NCBI GenBank assembly: GCA_025201765.1
Contig: MU623341.1
Coordinates: 62,001-126,000, forward strand
DNA length: 64,000 bases
Direction of reading: 5' to 3'
Source: Daldinia sp. FL1419
Taxonomy: Eukaryota > Ascomycota > Sordariomycetes > Xylariales > Hypoxylaceae
The notes below the pieces were generated by a model, which saw nothing but the letters and a program-made list of their open reading frames with translations, made no database searches and had not been told where the DNA came from. The position numbers and the translations under genes were made by a program. Shown piece after piece: positions 12,250 to 24,585 of the stretch; position 1 is the stretch's first letter; each line of letters opens with the position of its first letter.

Positions 12250-13388
12250 TCAAGACCTGCTCCGCTTCTCTTCCGCTTCGGGGGGGATTACGAGATATGC
12301 AACACAGCGACTACGACGCTTGATGAGTTAACGGGGTTCAAACTGGGGTGGGAGGGGGAGCATTGCATGGTAGCGCTGGCAAAGCATTTTTGAGGCGTTG
12401 AGTCACTATGGCATCGGTTCGTTGTTGTCCTGAGAAGGCGTCCCGGAACTTTTGCTACTTGCTTTCCTATAGACCAAGGTCAATCAATATCAAAACCCAT
12501 TGTTCGAGTCTCACGATTCTACCGGATCTACGACGGAGTGCTTCTCTTCATCGCCGGTTTATTGGGTTTTCTTTCGGTTTTTTTTTTCTATGCGGGGTCT
12601 ACTGTACATACAACCAGTAATGGTAACGTAATAAGATTCATATATAGATTCCTCGTTGTATACGATAACCGACAGTAGTATGAGTATTCGCGTATCATTC
12701 AACGATCCCCGTAACTAGAAACAATAATAATAATCATAATCATAATCATAATCATAATAATCGCCGATAAAGACGCCTCTCCGGCCCAAATGTATTAGTA
12801 GCTAAGCAGTTTCTCGACTTCAGGCTTAAACATAGAAAATTATAGGAGGAACTAAGCGCAAGAAAGCTCATCGAGGTTGGTATAATACCCATCTAGTCGG
12901 GGAAACCCGTCCCTGAAGCTAATGTTTCTTTTCAAAGCCGAAATATCCTTCTCAAGCCGACCCTCCACACGTAGAAGCGGAAGATCTAACCGCAGCCGGA
13001 ACAGCTAATTCGAGTCCCAGCTTTTGACCCAAGTATAAAGTTTCCGCAATTGACGCTCGTCTTGATATCTTAACATCCGTTATTTAGCACCATTCTTCTA
13101 GCCTCGGTATTCTCTGACACGAAAATACCAGTCCTAGACGGGTCAATATCTCTTCCCATGGATAAAACGCCTCCTGAGACTCGGATATCAAGGCCAATAG
13201 ATTAAATTAGCTAGCCAGTTATAAACACATCTTAAAATAGACTGGTCAGAGAATAGTTGGCAACACCAACATTGAAACAAGTAGCAAGGCTCTATTACTA
13301 CACAATTTATTAAATGTCCAATGACCTATTTACACATAAACCCTAAACAAACCGTGCCCGCGGTACTCCCACGTCACATAAACCCCCT
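12250..13388. other. Convergent intergenic region with ATA/ATC microsatellite
   Basis: 3' flanks of the HAPSTR1-like and acyltransferase genes. It contains an imperfect AAT/AATC microsatellite at 12722-12763. No supported gene was seen. Confidence 0.5.
12722..12763. repeat. AAT / ATAATC microsatellite
   Basis: AATAAT triplets pass into four tandem ATAATC-type hexamers and back to AATAAT. It lies in the 3' intergenic space. Confidence 0.8.
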
Positions 13389-14966
13389 TCACTCGATAGA
13401 CAGCTTCGTCTCGAGCCACTTCGTAAACCTAACTGTCGGTGCATCTACAGCACGCCAGAAGACATCCGCAGCCCAGATGACAAGGGGGATGTTGAAAACG
13501 GCTGCGAACACACAGCCCCAATTATACCTGGTGCCTTCCGTGGTCGTAAAGTCCCAAGCCCGCTTTTGTATCATGAAGCCAACGGTATGTGTGACAGGGC
13601 CGTGCATGAGATAAAGCGCATAGCTGATGCGCCCGAAGTACTGCACGGCGGGCAAGTTGAAGAACCGTTGCCAGGAGATCGATCGTGCCGCGCAGAATAC
13701 GAATACGATCGACCCGATCATCTGGTAGTACCGGTACTTATCTGAGAACCACTCTGGTACGTGCGCTCCGAGGTATTCCCATCCGGGGACGCCAGCGGGT
13801 CCGGCGTCAGGTTCCGACATCAGATAAAGAGCCGGGATGGACAATAAAATCCATAGGCAATTATTCGGGCCCCGTTTTTCAGGGGCGGCGTCTGGTGTCT
13901 TTTCGAGTGGAAGTAAAGTCAAGGGAGGAGATGGCGACTGGTTATTTGGTTCGTGAGCGCCGCGAATGAGGTCTAATTCGGCAATCACCGTCCCGGAAAG
14001 GAATAGAACCATTTCCCATCGATCACTACGAAGCATAAACCACATAAGGAATGTGAGACAGAGGAATCGTACGCCGGTCCGTAGCCTAGCTGTACCGAAC
14101 ATTATGAGGAAGAGCATCATAGAACACCGGAACTCCACTGGAATTGTCCAGAGGTGAACATCATATCCGGTGGCGCCGCCGAATTTCTCCCAGCTCCAAA
14201 TATGGACAAAGTCGTACATCTCCTTCATCCAATGACGTAGCTGTTTCCGAGTCGTTTCTTCCAAGATGGGATGATGCTCTATTACATTATGTATGTATTT
14301 CCGATCACCAGAAAAGTCCCTTGTAGTTTCGTAGAAGCCAAAGCGAAGTAGGATCAACACACCGAAGGTCGAGATTATCGGCGGTAGGTACAAACGAAAG
14401 AAGCGACGGAAGACGAACGAGGACATGGTTTGTGAAAACCCATCAAAAGAGCGGCTTCGGATTTGTTTTAAAGGTTTTAACGAGAGGGCGTATCCAGAAA
14501 TGACAAAAAATATGCAGACCATGGACGGACCGCTGTAGAGAAGCCTAACAAATGGCAAACGCCATATTTCGTAGTTGGCGTCATCGCGACCCCAGCCTTC
14601 TGCTATTCTGAAGGCAGTGTAGAAGTAATGGCAAAAAAAGACAAACAATGCGGCTAGGCCTCGCATTCCATCGAGGTACGCTGTTGGGTGAAGTTTCTCT
14701 GTCCGAAACCGCTCGCGAGCAAACCGGTGGTGGACAAAGCTAGGTAGTAGAAATATGCCTGTTCGAAGTAACGACGAGCTCCATGCTGATAAGCGTAGGC
14801 CGTTGCAGTAGGCCTTTGCTGTGGCAGTCCATTGTATACCCGAAAAGCGGCCGTCGAGATCCGCGCGGGCACTCTCGCTGTCTACATCTGAGAGAGATCT
14901 ATCATCGATGAGAGACAGCTTCTCCTCGTGGGAGAGCGAGGCACTCGACACCGCATAACCATTCAT
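13389..14966 (-). CDS. Integral membrane acyltransferase 3 family protein
   Basis: Single-exon frame of 525 residues with the acyltransferase-3 (OafA/NodX-like) layout: a soluble N-terminus of about 80 residues, then about ten hydrophobic segments. The family signature lies near residue 100, YLDGMRGLAALFVFFCHYF, with the conserved Arg and His spaced as in this family; later blocks include FFVISGYALSL and WTIPVEFRCSMM. Family members move acyl groups from acyl-CoA to sugars, sterols or other acceptors at a membrane; the substrate here cannot be read from the sequence. The predicted start at 14966 is the first Met of the frame. The neighbours give no pathway clue. Confidence 0.88.
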   Translation of the reverse strand: MNGYAVSSASLSHEEKLSLIDDRSLSDVDSESARADLDGRFSGIQWTATAKAYCNGLRLSAWSSSLLRTGIFLLPSFVHHRFARERFRTEKLHPTAYLDGMRGLAALFVFFCHYFYTAFRIAEGWGRDDANYEIWRLPFVRLLYSGPSMVCIFFVISGYALSLKPLKQIRSRSFDGFSQTMSSFVFRRFFRLYLPPIISTFGVLILLRFGFYETTRDFSGDRKYIHNVIEHHPILEETTRKQLRHWMKEMYDFVHIWSWEKFGGATGYDVHLWTIPVEFRCSMMLFLIMFGTARLRTGVRFLCLTFLMWFMLRSDRWEMVLFLSGTVIAELDLIRGAHEPNNQSPSPPLTLLPLEKTPDAAPEKRGPNNCLWILLSIPALYLMSEPDAGPAGVPGWEYLGAHVPEWFSDKYRYYQMIGSIVFVFCAARSISWQRFFNLPAVQYFGRISYALYLMHGPVTHTVGFMIQKRAWDFTTTEGTRYNWGCVFAAVFNIPLVIWAADVFWRAVDAPTVRFTKWLETKLSIE

Positions 14967-16579
14967 TGTCCGGCAATGTAGTGAAAGAAGTGAAGAAGTG
15001 TTAGGTGGGAGTACCGCTCACAGTTTCGAGGTAGCGATTTTCCACAAGTAACCAAAGCCCCTGAGTATAGAGCAGCGATAATAAGAGACCATTACACCGA
15101 GTCGTTTACGTCTGTCCTTCTGAAGCCGTGGCTGTCACGGACCACATGTGATGAAGATCATGTTGCGTACCCTAGCCTTGAGGGATACTGATCGTCGTGG
15201 GAAGCGGCTGACATTTGTACGTATCTCATCTAATACCGTCAATTCTTTACTTTTCTGGCTAGCTATGCAGATTACGAACATCCGAAACACTTCCTCCACA
15301 ATGTCACTTGACGTAGAAAGAAAGATATGCGTTAGGCTTCGTCGCGTATAAGATGACTGCTGACGCTCGCCCACTCCATAGTGTCGGATGTGGAGTGAAT
15401 CGACTAGACACGATCCTCATGGCGAGGCCGAGTATGTGTATGGTATTACATGATTGCAACTAAGAGCCTAAACTATCCCATTCCGTGTTTTACTCGGCCA
15501 GGTTGGATATTCTATTTAGAAACCAACGTGGGATGGAGGGGAGGGGGCCTATGTTAGATCGTACGTATAACGATGCGTGGAACGGAGTCAGTCACAGTAT
15601 AAACGTTCGATGTACGGTCCGAGAGTTGGAAGTAACGTGTGTGAAAGAATAGAAACCCAAGAGACTGTGTTGTATCGGCTCCGTTGTTCCCCGGCCAATT
15701 GACAACATGATCGGATATTTTTAGTGGTCCAACAGGGAAGAAAGTCGTCATTTTCTTCAGATTACAGGTTGTTGGTTCAAAGTGGATTATGACGATCATT
15801 ACCATGCATTTTGGAAATGCGACAGCTGAGGTTTGGACGAACGCCGTCTCTCCCCAATCCCCTTAGCCATGCTTCAGCAGTCTTGTCTTGGCGATGAGAT
15901 GGCGTTCTGGGTGTGGTGGAGTGATGGAGTGTTCGGCCGTTTGATCTACAGGGACAGAAGCTGCAGAAGCTTGGTGATCCTTCCCCTCGGTGATTGGGGG
16001 TCCCGCTAATTTACAGGGAGGTAATGGGTGAGCGTGGGGGACTTCTAGAGTTCGTTTGTAATAGTTGAAACAGCTAACGTCTAAAATGACAGAACGAGCC
16101 ATTAGTTGGTGAAGAATTAAAGTTGGCAGCGGCTACGAAACCGTAACTAAAAGTTTACTAGGTTAAGTTTTGCTAATAATTTCACTCGAGTCGGTTTACA
16201 TACTGCATATAGTAAAGCTTGCAGGCGCATACCTCATGTACATACACTAGTATACCTACCTAGGTAGGTAGGTAACCCACATGCACACCCCCTAACTAGT
16301 GTATAACCACGCGATTTGCCCCTGAAAGCTAGAAAATACCAAACCTTAAAATATAGGCATGTACGAACATTGAGATTGGGAAGGAGGACTAGAAGGGGGT
16401 AAAGAACGGGGAAAGATCTACTTCTCGATAAATAATCCTGTCGAAATTCATTGTTTCCCGCAACACACCATGAGCACCTTTACTGCGACAAGTCACATAT
16501 GCACAATGTCGCTTCATCAAACAATAATGTCTAATTGAATTAGGTATTACTAGATTCTAAAGGATGTCTTGGCCCGGTC
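14967..16579. other. Intergenic region, no supported gene
   Basis: 1.6 kb upstream of the acyltransferase and downstream of the S9 peptidase. Short ORFs (up to about 83 codons) lack any family feature. A palindromic cluster of GTAC/CTAG-like tetramers (TACCTACCTAGGTAGGTA) sits at about 16252-16273. Confidence 0.5.
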
Positions 16580-18896
16580 CTAATAAGGACTCGAAGAATT
16601 ACTAATACCACTATAATGATTAATCCATTTGAAGATCTCAGTGTGCCAGACCAAGCTGTTCTCTGGGTTCAAGACCCAGTGGTTCTCGTCTGGGAAGTTC
16701 AACAGCTTGCTCGGCACGCCCTTCGTTTGGAGTAAGTTGAAGAGGAGGAGGCCTTCACTGATGGGTAGCCGGAAATCCATCGAGTTATGGACTACGAAGT
16801 GTGGCGTTGCCCAGTTGTCCACGTACAACAAGGGATTCCAGTCATAATACGGCGAGCCCGGAACGAAACCACTCGAGTTGAACGGACCGTTAAAATCATG
16901 GTTCATGAACCACAGCTCTTCACTAGCGTACTGGTTCAGAGTTGACGTGCTGCCATCATGTGTCACGAGGGCCTTAAATCGCCTTCCAAGCTCGTGTCCT
17001 TGAATCCTAAAGGGAGTTCCCGTTAGTATTTATGCACACCATTTACCTTCAGAGTCAAAAGCTTACCAGTTTGTCATATATCCGCCAAAAGAAGCACCAG
17101 CTTCGATGCCATTCTCCGTGTCGACATACTCCAGGGTGCTGTTGACGTAATCCCAAACATGAACGAGATCCCAGTACGGGTACAAACCCCAGCGGCCTTG
17201 GATAGCATCCGTCAGATTCTGACCCCAGCCAGAACTCGCTGTCGGATTCGGAGCAATGACGACGTAGCCCTGGTCTGCCCAAACCTTGAAATTCCACCGC
17301 GTACTCCACGAGTTGAAGTGGGCACCTTGGGGACCGCCGTGTGTAATAAAAGCTAGCGGGTAAGTCTTGCACTCGTCAAAACCTTCTGGATACACAATCC
17401 AAGCTTGCTGCTTGATTTCAGAAGTGTTAGACGAGTAGTAGAACTCAGACACATCCTCCGGCCCGAGGCCAGCAAGAGCGGGATCGACTAGGTTAGCCTG
17501 GAAATACGTTTTAATAACATCGCCTTCCGGAGATACCGTATAGATATCCCGGCTCGTCCAGATCTTGGAATCGGATACGAAAATAGATTCGTCAGGCAGG
17601 ACATAAAAGCCGGAAGGCACCCCTTCATTTGTGATGTTTTTGGGTACATACGAATCGCCGGCGGTAAGAGGGACGGGGAAAATACGTTCCCGACCTAGAT
17701 CCGGAGCGGCGACGAAGAGAGTTTCCGAGTCCTTGGACCAAGCTAAACTGTCCGGCGACCTATCCCAACCTAGAGCAAGTGCAGTCACATTGAAATCTTC
17801 TCGGTCTGCATTTGCAACGTATACGATGTTACGGTCCGACTCGTAGTTGATTTGGTTCATCTGGAAATACGCAATCTTCTTTCCACAGGGAGAGAATCTA
17901 GGGCTCGTAGCCGCACCTTGAGCTTCGGTATACTTGGTAGTACCCCTAGCATTGATAGGAATGGCATCCTTGGAGGTACCATCAAACGGCACAAAATAAA
18001 TCACGTCGGCGGTATTGTTGGCTAATGGGAGCGAAGGGTCCTTGGTTAGGAAGACGACACTGCTACCATCAGGCGAGATATCGTAGTCGCTCTCATCGCT
18101 CTGGTCGTAGGGGCTCTCAGCACGGGTGACGTTAACAATGCCAGAGACATAGTTTGTGAGCTCGCCGGAGAATGAATAGGAGCCGTTGCCTCCTTTCAGT
18201 ACACCACCGAAAACCGCGTTTTTCTTATCATCGAGCCATGTGTCCTGGGGAAAATGATCAGTTACGAACACCCACTAAACGTCCTCGGAAAATACTGACC
18301 CAATGCCGAACGTAAGTCTGAGTATAGATCCTAGCCGTGCTAGCCGGTGTGCTCGCAGATGCCTCGTTGTACGCCGTACCGTCGGGATAAGCCTTAGTAT
18401 ATACGAGGAAGTGAATATCACCAGATGCGGTTTGGGCGGCTTTAAGACCCGAGTAAGGCGCGGGTAAAGAAGTGATCAATTTGGCATTTTCTAGCGAGTT
18501 GGCATCGGCGGAATATAAACTTATGCCGCCATCATCTTCCTCATTGGTGCCATTGACGTATATGATGCTCGTAGGTGTAGACCCTACAAACACAACCTCC
18601 GAAATATCGGAGCCGGCATACCAGACGGAGATCTCACCAGTCTTCAAGTCAAGCTTATTCCACTGGGATGAGCTCTTCTTGGTCTCGAACGAGTAATTTG
18701 ACACTGTATAGAGAGCGAAATCCTATTAGATGGTCAGTATTTACGCGGAGCTGGTTATGGAACATTAAATACATACACCACTGGGGTTTGGTGCAGCAAC
18801 ACCATAACGGTTCGCAGCGAGCATTGACTCGGGCGTGATACCGAAGACAGTGGGCAAAGTAGCTAAAGCTACCACTGCTGGTGAAGGGAACCTCAT
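16580..18896 (-). CDS. Secreted dipeptidyl-peptidase 5-like serine peptidase (S9C)
   Basis: Prolyl-oligopeptidase-family enzyme that would remove dipeptides from extracellular peptides. Four exons on the minus strand, 18896-18777, 18722-18300, 18244-17067 and 17006-16580, give 715 residues, the usual length of fungal DPP-V. The start gives a signal peptide, MRFPSPAVVALATLPTVFG. The middle is a beta-propeller-like region with several NxS/T sites. The C-terminal hydrolase domain has the nucleophile motif GASFGGYMTN (Ser about 566), the acid in NSMDFRLPIS (Asp about 651) and the His in DENHWVL (about 683). The Trp codon after the nucleophile motif is split by the last intron. It lies next to, and on the same strand as, a secreted aminopeptidase, which fits joint peptide digestion. 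Confidence 0.93.
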
Positions 18897-19892
18897 CTTC
18901 ACGTCGCCACAACGAGAACAACCTACTTTCTACGCCGATATTGGACCTATGGTAACTTGGTCGAAGCAGGTAGGTAAGTCGAATGAGAAGCTCTACGAAA
19001 AGAAAGGGCCAAGGTGCCATCAAATAGCTAGGAACAAAGAAGCTAAGGTGGGGTTATCTAGGGTGGAATATCAACACCACGCATGCAGATTACATCGGTA
19101 TCCCTTGGGATTACGCCATGCCGGAAATCCCAGTGACTCTTACCTGGGTCTGGGTTAGGCCTGGGAAGCTGGAATCCCGCCATTCTCTATCTTCTATTGC
19201 ACGAACCGAACGGCGCAGCGGAAAAGAGCTCAGCACTAAGGAGCTTCTATATGAAAAAGGCAGGTGAGAACTTGGCACCCTCGTGTCTATTAACTGATTG
19301 GGATCCTGAATACCCCTGAGCTCGGATGAACTCTGATTCGCCATTGGAATGGGTGGAATGATGCGGAGATCTCGCCTAGGACTAAGATGCTGACGTTGGA
19401 CCAATATCGAAGACCCCTCCCTGTCTACTCCAAATTCCCAGTAACATATCCAAGTGCTCTCCACTCTTCGCAAGATAAATCTATAACCTAAACAGGATAT
19501 GATTAGCGTCAAGGTCGTGCCTATGCTAGCCCATGTAAGGGATGGTATCTATCGCATATTCACCTCGGAATCGCAAACTTAACCATCCCATTCGGGATAC
19601 TTCTTATTCGGGACATAGATTGAGGATCACGATGACCGACGATATGCAGCAAGTAAGGGATCTGATTTACTTGCCGTTGCTACATCCTATAATTATTATA
19701 TTGGTATCATCGCTAACCTCAACTATTATTTTTTAACAGGTGTGCTTGGCATAGATAACAATGACTCCGTAATTGGAACTCGGAATTCGCCTCGTTGGTT
19801 TACGTTAATACTGTTTGCATTTCGTGTCTGGTAGTCGATTAGTGGCGAAGTCATTAAAATATCTCCTATTTACTGGAACTGATTGCAACTTC
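18897..19892. other. Intergenic region between two secreted peptidases
   Basis: Promoter of the S9 peptidase and 3' flank of the aminopeptidase. A 133-codon frame at 19111-19512 shows no family features and overlaps the likely promoter. Confidence 0.5.
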
Positions 19893-21620
19893 TTAGTAGG
19901 CCCTTTTCCCGCCTTTAGATTTCCTCGCTAAGATTTTCGAGTGACTCGATGATCTCCGGGATAGTGAGGTGACATTGCGCACTGGGAAGCCTTCCCAGCT
20001 AGTCCCGTACGTCGCGACGGCGTGGGCAATAGCCCGACTCGTTGCTTGGAAGGCATCGAGATTCAGATTCGTCACGCTGTCTTGGGCTGAGTGGTAGTTC
20101 GGATCGTACCAGATACCCGCCGTACCGCCAAACAGGCCAACTTCCTCCTCGGTCTTGATGCCATCTGCACCGGTATCTAAACCACCACAAGGCACGCCCT
20201 GGTCTAGGAAAGGTCCATAGTCGCTCCGACCGTTGAATTCGGATCCTACGAAAGGTAGTCCTTCTGACTTATACCAGTCCTCAAATAGCTTCTCAGCCTG
20301 AGCGGATCCGGCGGGGCCAGATAAATTGAAGGAGCTGCCGTCGCCATCGTAAATACCGAGAACATAGTTTGGCGAAGCAATCATGTCGAAGTTGAGATAT
20401 AGCCGAATTTTGTCAAGTTCCGAGGGCGCGGTTATATTAACGTAGTGCTCCGATCCCAACAGACCCTCCTCCTCAGCTGTCCACCATGCGAAACGCACCT
20501 GGTTGTTGGTGCGCCAGCGCGCGAGCTGTTTGGCGATGGTTAGCAGTCCGCATGAGCCGCTGCCGTTGTCGTTGATTCCCGGGCCGGCCTCGACCGAGTC
20601 GCTGTGCGCGCCTAGGAACAGTACGTTGTTGGCATCGCCGTGCTTGGAGCTCGCGACTACGTTGTAGCTCGTCGTGTTGTCGATGTATTGCCAGAACTCG
20701 CCTGAGGAAGCTAGTGTCGCGTTGTTCTCGATTTGTTCCACTAGGCGTAGGCCATCTACTTGCGAGATGCCGCCGACTGGGATCTACGTTTACGAATTTA
20801 GTTTTGGTATAGCCTTAAGGTACCTTAGTTCCAGATGGAAGTGAACCCTTACCAAGTCGTTTACGCCGCCAAGAGTACCGGCTGCGAGGCCAGCAGCCGC
20901 ATTATTGTAGATGATGGCTCCGGTAGCGCCTTTCTCTCCTGCGAGTGTGATTTTCTGAACAAAAGTGCAGTCGCCTCGGGAGATCAGGGCGATTGCTCCG
21001 CTTAAGGAGTCTGGATGGTCCTCCTAGTTCAATAATTAGCGATTGGTATCAAGTCAGGGGAAACTCAAGGCTTACGGCATTGCAACCTAAATTGGCCACG
21101 GAAACCAATGGCTTGTCGGTCCAAGTCCCGTTATTGCCGAATGAGAAGCCACCGGCTTCAAGCGTCTCGCCATTGATCGATAAGGACGCCTTAGATTGGA
21201 TAGTCACCTCTGTTGTGAATTCTTGAAGCTCGATATTATAGTAATCACCCAAGGACTTGAGTTGTTGGACAAAATAGTCGACGCTGTTACGATGACCCTC
21301 TGTACCGTGGACCTGTGGCTCTTAGTAAAACATTCCTTTTTCTAGCGGAGATACACGGCATACTCGGTTTCGTCTCGATGTTGAATAGGCTATATCCTCC
21401 AAGTCCTGCGCGCAACCTAGCAGGTCATCTAGGAGAATGGAGTCTATTAGAGTTTTCTGTTTCTTGTTAGGATCATGTTAATTTACTTGTGGATTCTAGA
21501 TTTTCCTACATCTTGGACTAATGGGAGCCCACATTTTGCCCTCTTGATAGGCTCCGCGATGCCAGCGGAAGCGAGCAAGCTCACAGCCGTGAGAGCTACG
21601 CTGGAGCTTAGGGCTTTCAT
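19893..21620 (-). CDS. Secreted M28 leucine aminopeptidase with PA domain
   Basis: Zinc exopeptidase that removes N-terminal residues from extracellular peptides. Five exons on the minus strand, 21620-21510, 21456-21364, 21312-21076, 21023-20853 and 20783-19893, join in frame to 500 residues, normal for this fungal family. The acceptor of exon 2 could also be at 21463, adding two codons. The signal peptide is MKALSSSVALTAVSLLASAG. A protease-associated domain (GAIALISRGDCTFVQKI) precedes the catalytic domain. The zinc-binding pattern is complete: GAHSDSVEAGPGINDNGSG, AEEEGLLGSEHY, NFDMIASPN and NYHSAQD. The C-terminus is basic and Ser-rich. Confidence 0.93.
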
Positions 21621-22867
21621 GACTCCTCTGATGAATGTAGATATTATGAATAGAGAGAAAGGGGACGGGTGCTACGCCTGAAAAGACGATAACTACGAGC
21701 ATAAGGCAAGTAAGCCACCCGGTCGAGAGCAGAAGAGCATAACGGGAAGCTTTATATAAAGAGTATAGTTATCCCCATTTTCGATTATACCCAACTGTAC
21801 AACCCAAGCTCGCACCCCTGCCGGTGTTTCCAGCTCTAGATTGCGTTGCGGCGGTGATAAGAACAGTAGTGCAGCGGTTCGAATATTTCCAGGGCCATGG
21901 TATGCTATTGCCCCACGCGATATGGCTTCAGTTTCCGCCAAGGCGTAGCATTGGGCGTGGCATTACCTTCCCCATCCAGGGTCGCCAAGTAGAGCTGTGC
22001 GGGGCGGTCAATTCGGTTCTAGAAGAGATTACGAATTCTGGTATAGGCTTGTTGGAGAACTTGACGAAGCTTGCGTAACGGGTGGTGGTTTGTAGTGAAT
22101 AGAGAAGAGAGGACATTGCTGTTTGTACGTGGGAACGACGCACAGCGCCATCAACGTCAACTCTCATGAGACTAGTTCCAACGTATATGGGAGCATTATT
22201 ATTATTCTTCTTCTTCATACTTAATACCCCACACCAATATATCTGCCATCCCCCGGACAGTTTAAGTGGCGATCCACGCTAGAGATAGTACACAATCCGC
22301 ATTTCCGGCGCGGCGGCAAGCACACCGCAAGTCCAGAACGGGGCCGACTCGTCGGCAGCTGTGCTAGAAATATTAAAGTAGGATTCCGCAATCTCGTTTT
22401 CCCAGGCGCCAAGTCATTGGCCAAGTCATTGGCGATTGCATCAAGGTAAGGGTTTATGATGTGAACTCAATCACCTTATTCAGAACATGGCTAAGATTGT
22501 AGATCCTAGAAGAATGTTGACATTAGTTATTTTGTTCTGTATTGAGTATAATAACTATTTATAGTAAGGTTAGAGCCAATTACCTGGAAAGATACAAATG
22601 AATATATACGATAATAACACAAGTCCGCTCATACTGCTCGATAGATTACAAAATAATATTGTCTACCTTTGTATGAAAAGTAAAGTGTCATTTCTGTAAT
22701 GTATTTATACACATTCAAGTGACTTTTGGTATTATCTACCCTTAAAAACCGTCGTAGATCTATATACGTCGTGTCATGCTCGCTCTCGTGATATGCATAA
22801 CCCATGCTCCTGCAGACGCCGATAACTCCAACAATTAACATAAAGTTTTCTATCATTAAGTCATAGA
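21621..22867. other. Intergenic region, no supported gene
   Basis: Upstream of the aminopeptidase and downstream of HEM2. Overlapping ORFs of 67-96 codons on both strands around 21690-22424 have no domain-like features. Confidence 0.5.
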
Positions 22868-24075
22868 TTAGTTGTCTAACCAGTCCAAGAATTCAGGCGT
22901 GAAGTAGCTGATGATGATAGTAGCACCAGCTCGGAGTATGCCCTCAGTGACTTCAAACGCCATCGTCTTAAGGTCAAACACTCCGGCCTTTGCGGCGGCG
23001 TGCACCATTGCGAACTCTCCGCTAACGTGATAGGCAGCAACGGGAAGGTCTTTGCCTAGCTCCTTCGCATCACTAATAATGTCGAGGTACTGCGCAGCCG
23101 GCTTCACCATGATGATATCGGCACCCTCGCCGATATCTCTGACGATAGCTCGTCGGGCAAGCCCACGTCCTCCGGGCGGCAGCTGGTAACACCTTCGGTC
23201 GCCAAACGAAGGTGCCGAACCGGCGGCATCCCTGAAGGGACCGTAGAGACAGCCCGAGAATTTAGCGGCATACGACATGAGCAGAGTCTTATGCGCAATT
23301 CCTTCCTCGATGAGCTTGAGTTTAATGGCTCGGATACGGCCGTCGTTCATGTCGGATGGTGCGACACAGTGGGCACCAGCTTGGGCGTAGGCAATGGCGA
23401 CGTCAGAAATTCGATCCACTGATAACTGGTTGTTCAAAGTAGCATCATCTCTGAGAATCCCGCAATGGCCGTGAGATGTGTACTCGCAGAGGCAGACGTC
23501 AACAACGATAAACAGGTGAGGGAACCTCTGTCGGAGTAAACGGATACTCTGAATGACCGGACCCTTCGGATCGTCGGCAGCGGTGCCCAGTGCGTCCTTG
23601 CTACCAGGTTTGAGGGGGACCCCAAAAAGAATCACTGATCGAAGACCCTTTCGCACCAATGGCTCCAAAAATGGGATTAATTTGTTGATACCACGGCGGC
23701 ATTGGCCTGGCAATGAAGGGATAAGAGTCTCATCGTCCTCGATGTCTGAGATGAAGAGAGGGTAGATCAACATTGACTATATCTTAATATTAGTTATCTT
23801 AGCTCTTCTCTAGTCGAAGTAAACCAACCAACCTTGGTCAATTGTCGTTCGGCCTGCCACGATCTTGCTAGAGGATGGTGGTAACCGCCGTGAAGTTGAC
23901 TGGAGATGTCACCGGCGATGCTCACGCTAGTGGCTGCGGTACTCGCGTAGGACATGGCCCTCGAGATATGGGAAGCTCGGTCGTCGACAGTGGAAGCCGA
24001 AGCGGTGGCTCGAGGTTGACGTGGCGTAATTCCGTCACGGATAGCGAGGTCATGAACAAGGTTGGAGAACGACAT
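22868..24075 (-). CDS. HEM2: Porphobilinogen synthase (delta-aminolevulinate dehydratase)
   Basis: Condenses two 5-aminolevulinate molecules to porphobilinogen, the second step of haem synthesis, in the cytosol. Two exons on the minus strand, 24075-23833 and 23776-22868, give 383 residues. The first 81 residues include a Ser/Ala-rich stretch longer than in bacterial enzymes but typical of filamentous fungi, then LHGGYHHPLARSWQ. The zinc cysteines are all present in VCLCEYTSHGHCG (about Cys176, 178 and 186). The two catalytic lysines are in SYAAKFSG (about 253) and IIMVKPAAQ (about 306). The C-terminus SYFTPEFLDWL matches the family. Its start codon is only about 470 bp from the edge of the AT-rich transposon relic. 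Confidence 0.96.
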
Positions 24076-24547
24076 TTTTTTTCTAGCACGGTATAGTACT
24101 AATAACTAGTAATAACAAAGATAAAAACGATTGAGGTATCGTCGACCCGGTTTACTTGACTTATGAGGTAGCGGTGAGGGTAAATGCGACTCGAGGTTAT
24201 AGCAGAGAGTATAAGGATTGGTAGATTGGTAGATTGGTAGATAGGTAGGACAAAGTAACTAAGAGAATGAAATTTTGCCCGAGTCAAAGTCCAGCTACGA
24301 GGGCCGACGACCTTAAGAAAGAGAGAATATTGTTAGCAAGGAAAAAGGAAGAAGATGTAACCGGATTACGGCCAAGGTGGCTTAAGCGGAAAAAGGGTGC
24401 GTAGGAGTTAAAATAGTAATAAAATAAGTTTGTGACGGAGTGAACGGCCGCTCTAGATGCAGTTGCGAAATTCGCTACGAATGGTTTTTTTGCCCCTTCG
24501 GACCTGCTTGCCCAGATTCTAGTGGGGTCTTGCAGGTGGGATTTTAA
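24076..24547. promoter_or_regulatory. HEM2 upstream region bordering the AT-rich relic
   Basis: 472 bp between the HEM2 start and the left inverted repeat of the relic, so the HEM2 promoter must lie here or inside the relic. It holds a (GGTAGATT)n-type microsatellite at 24216-24249. No clear TATA box was identified. Confidence 0.4.
24216..24249. repeat. GGTAGATT microsatellite
   Basis: Four imperfect tandem copies of an eight-base unit (GGTAGATT, last copy GGTAGATA) lie in the HEM2 upstream region. Confidence 0.75.
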
Positions 24548-24585
24548 GGGGATATTTTATTACATAAGTATGGAAAAACTTATGG
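24547..24585 (+). repeat. Left degenerate terminal inverted repeat
   Basis: Begins AGGGGAT and contains ACATAAG and ends CTTATGG; it pairs with 28035-28073 at 26 of 39 positions. The flanking bases on the left are TAA if the element starts at GGGG. Confidence 0.55.
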
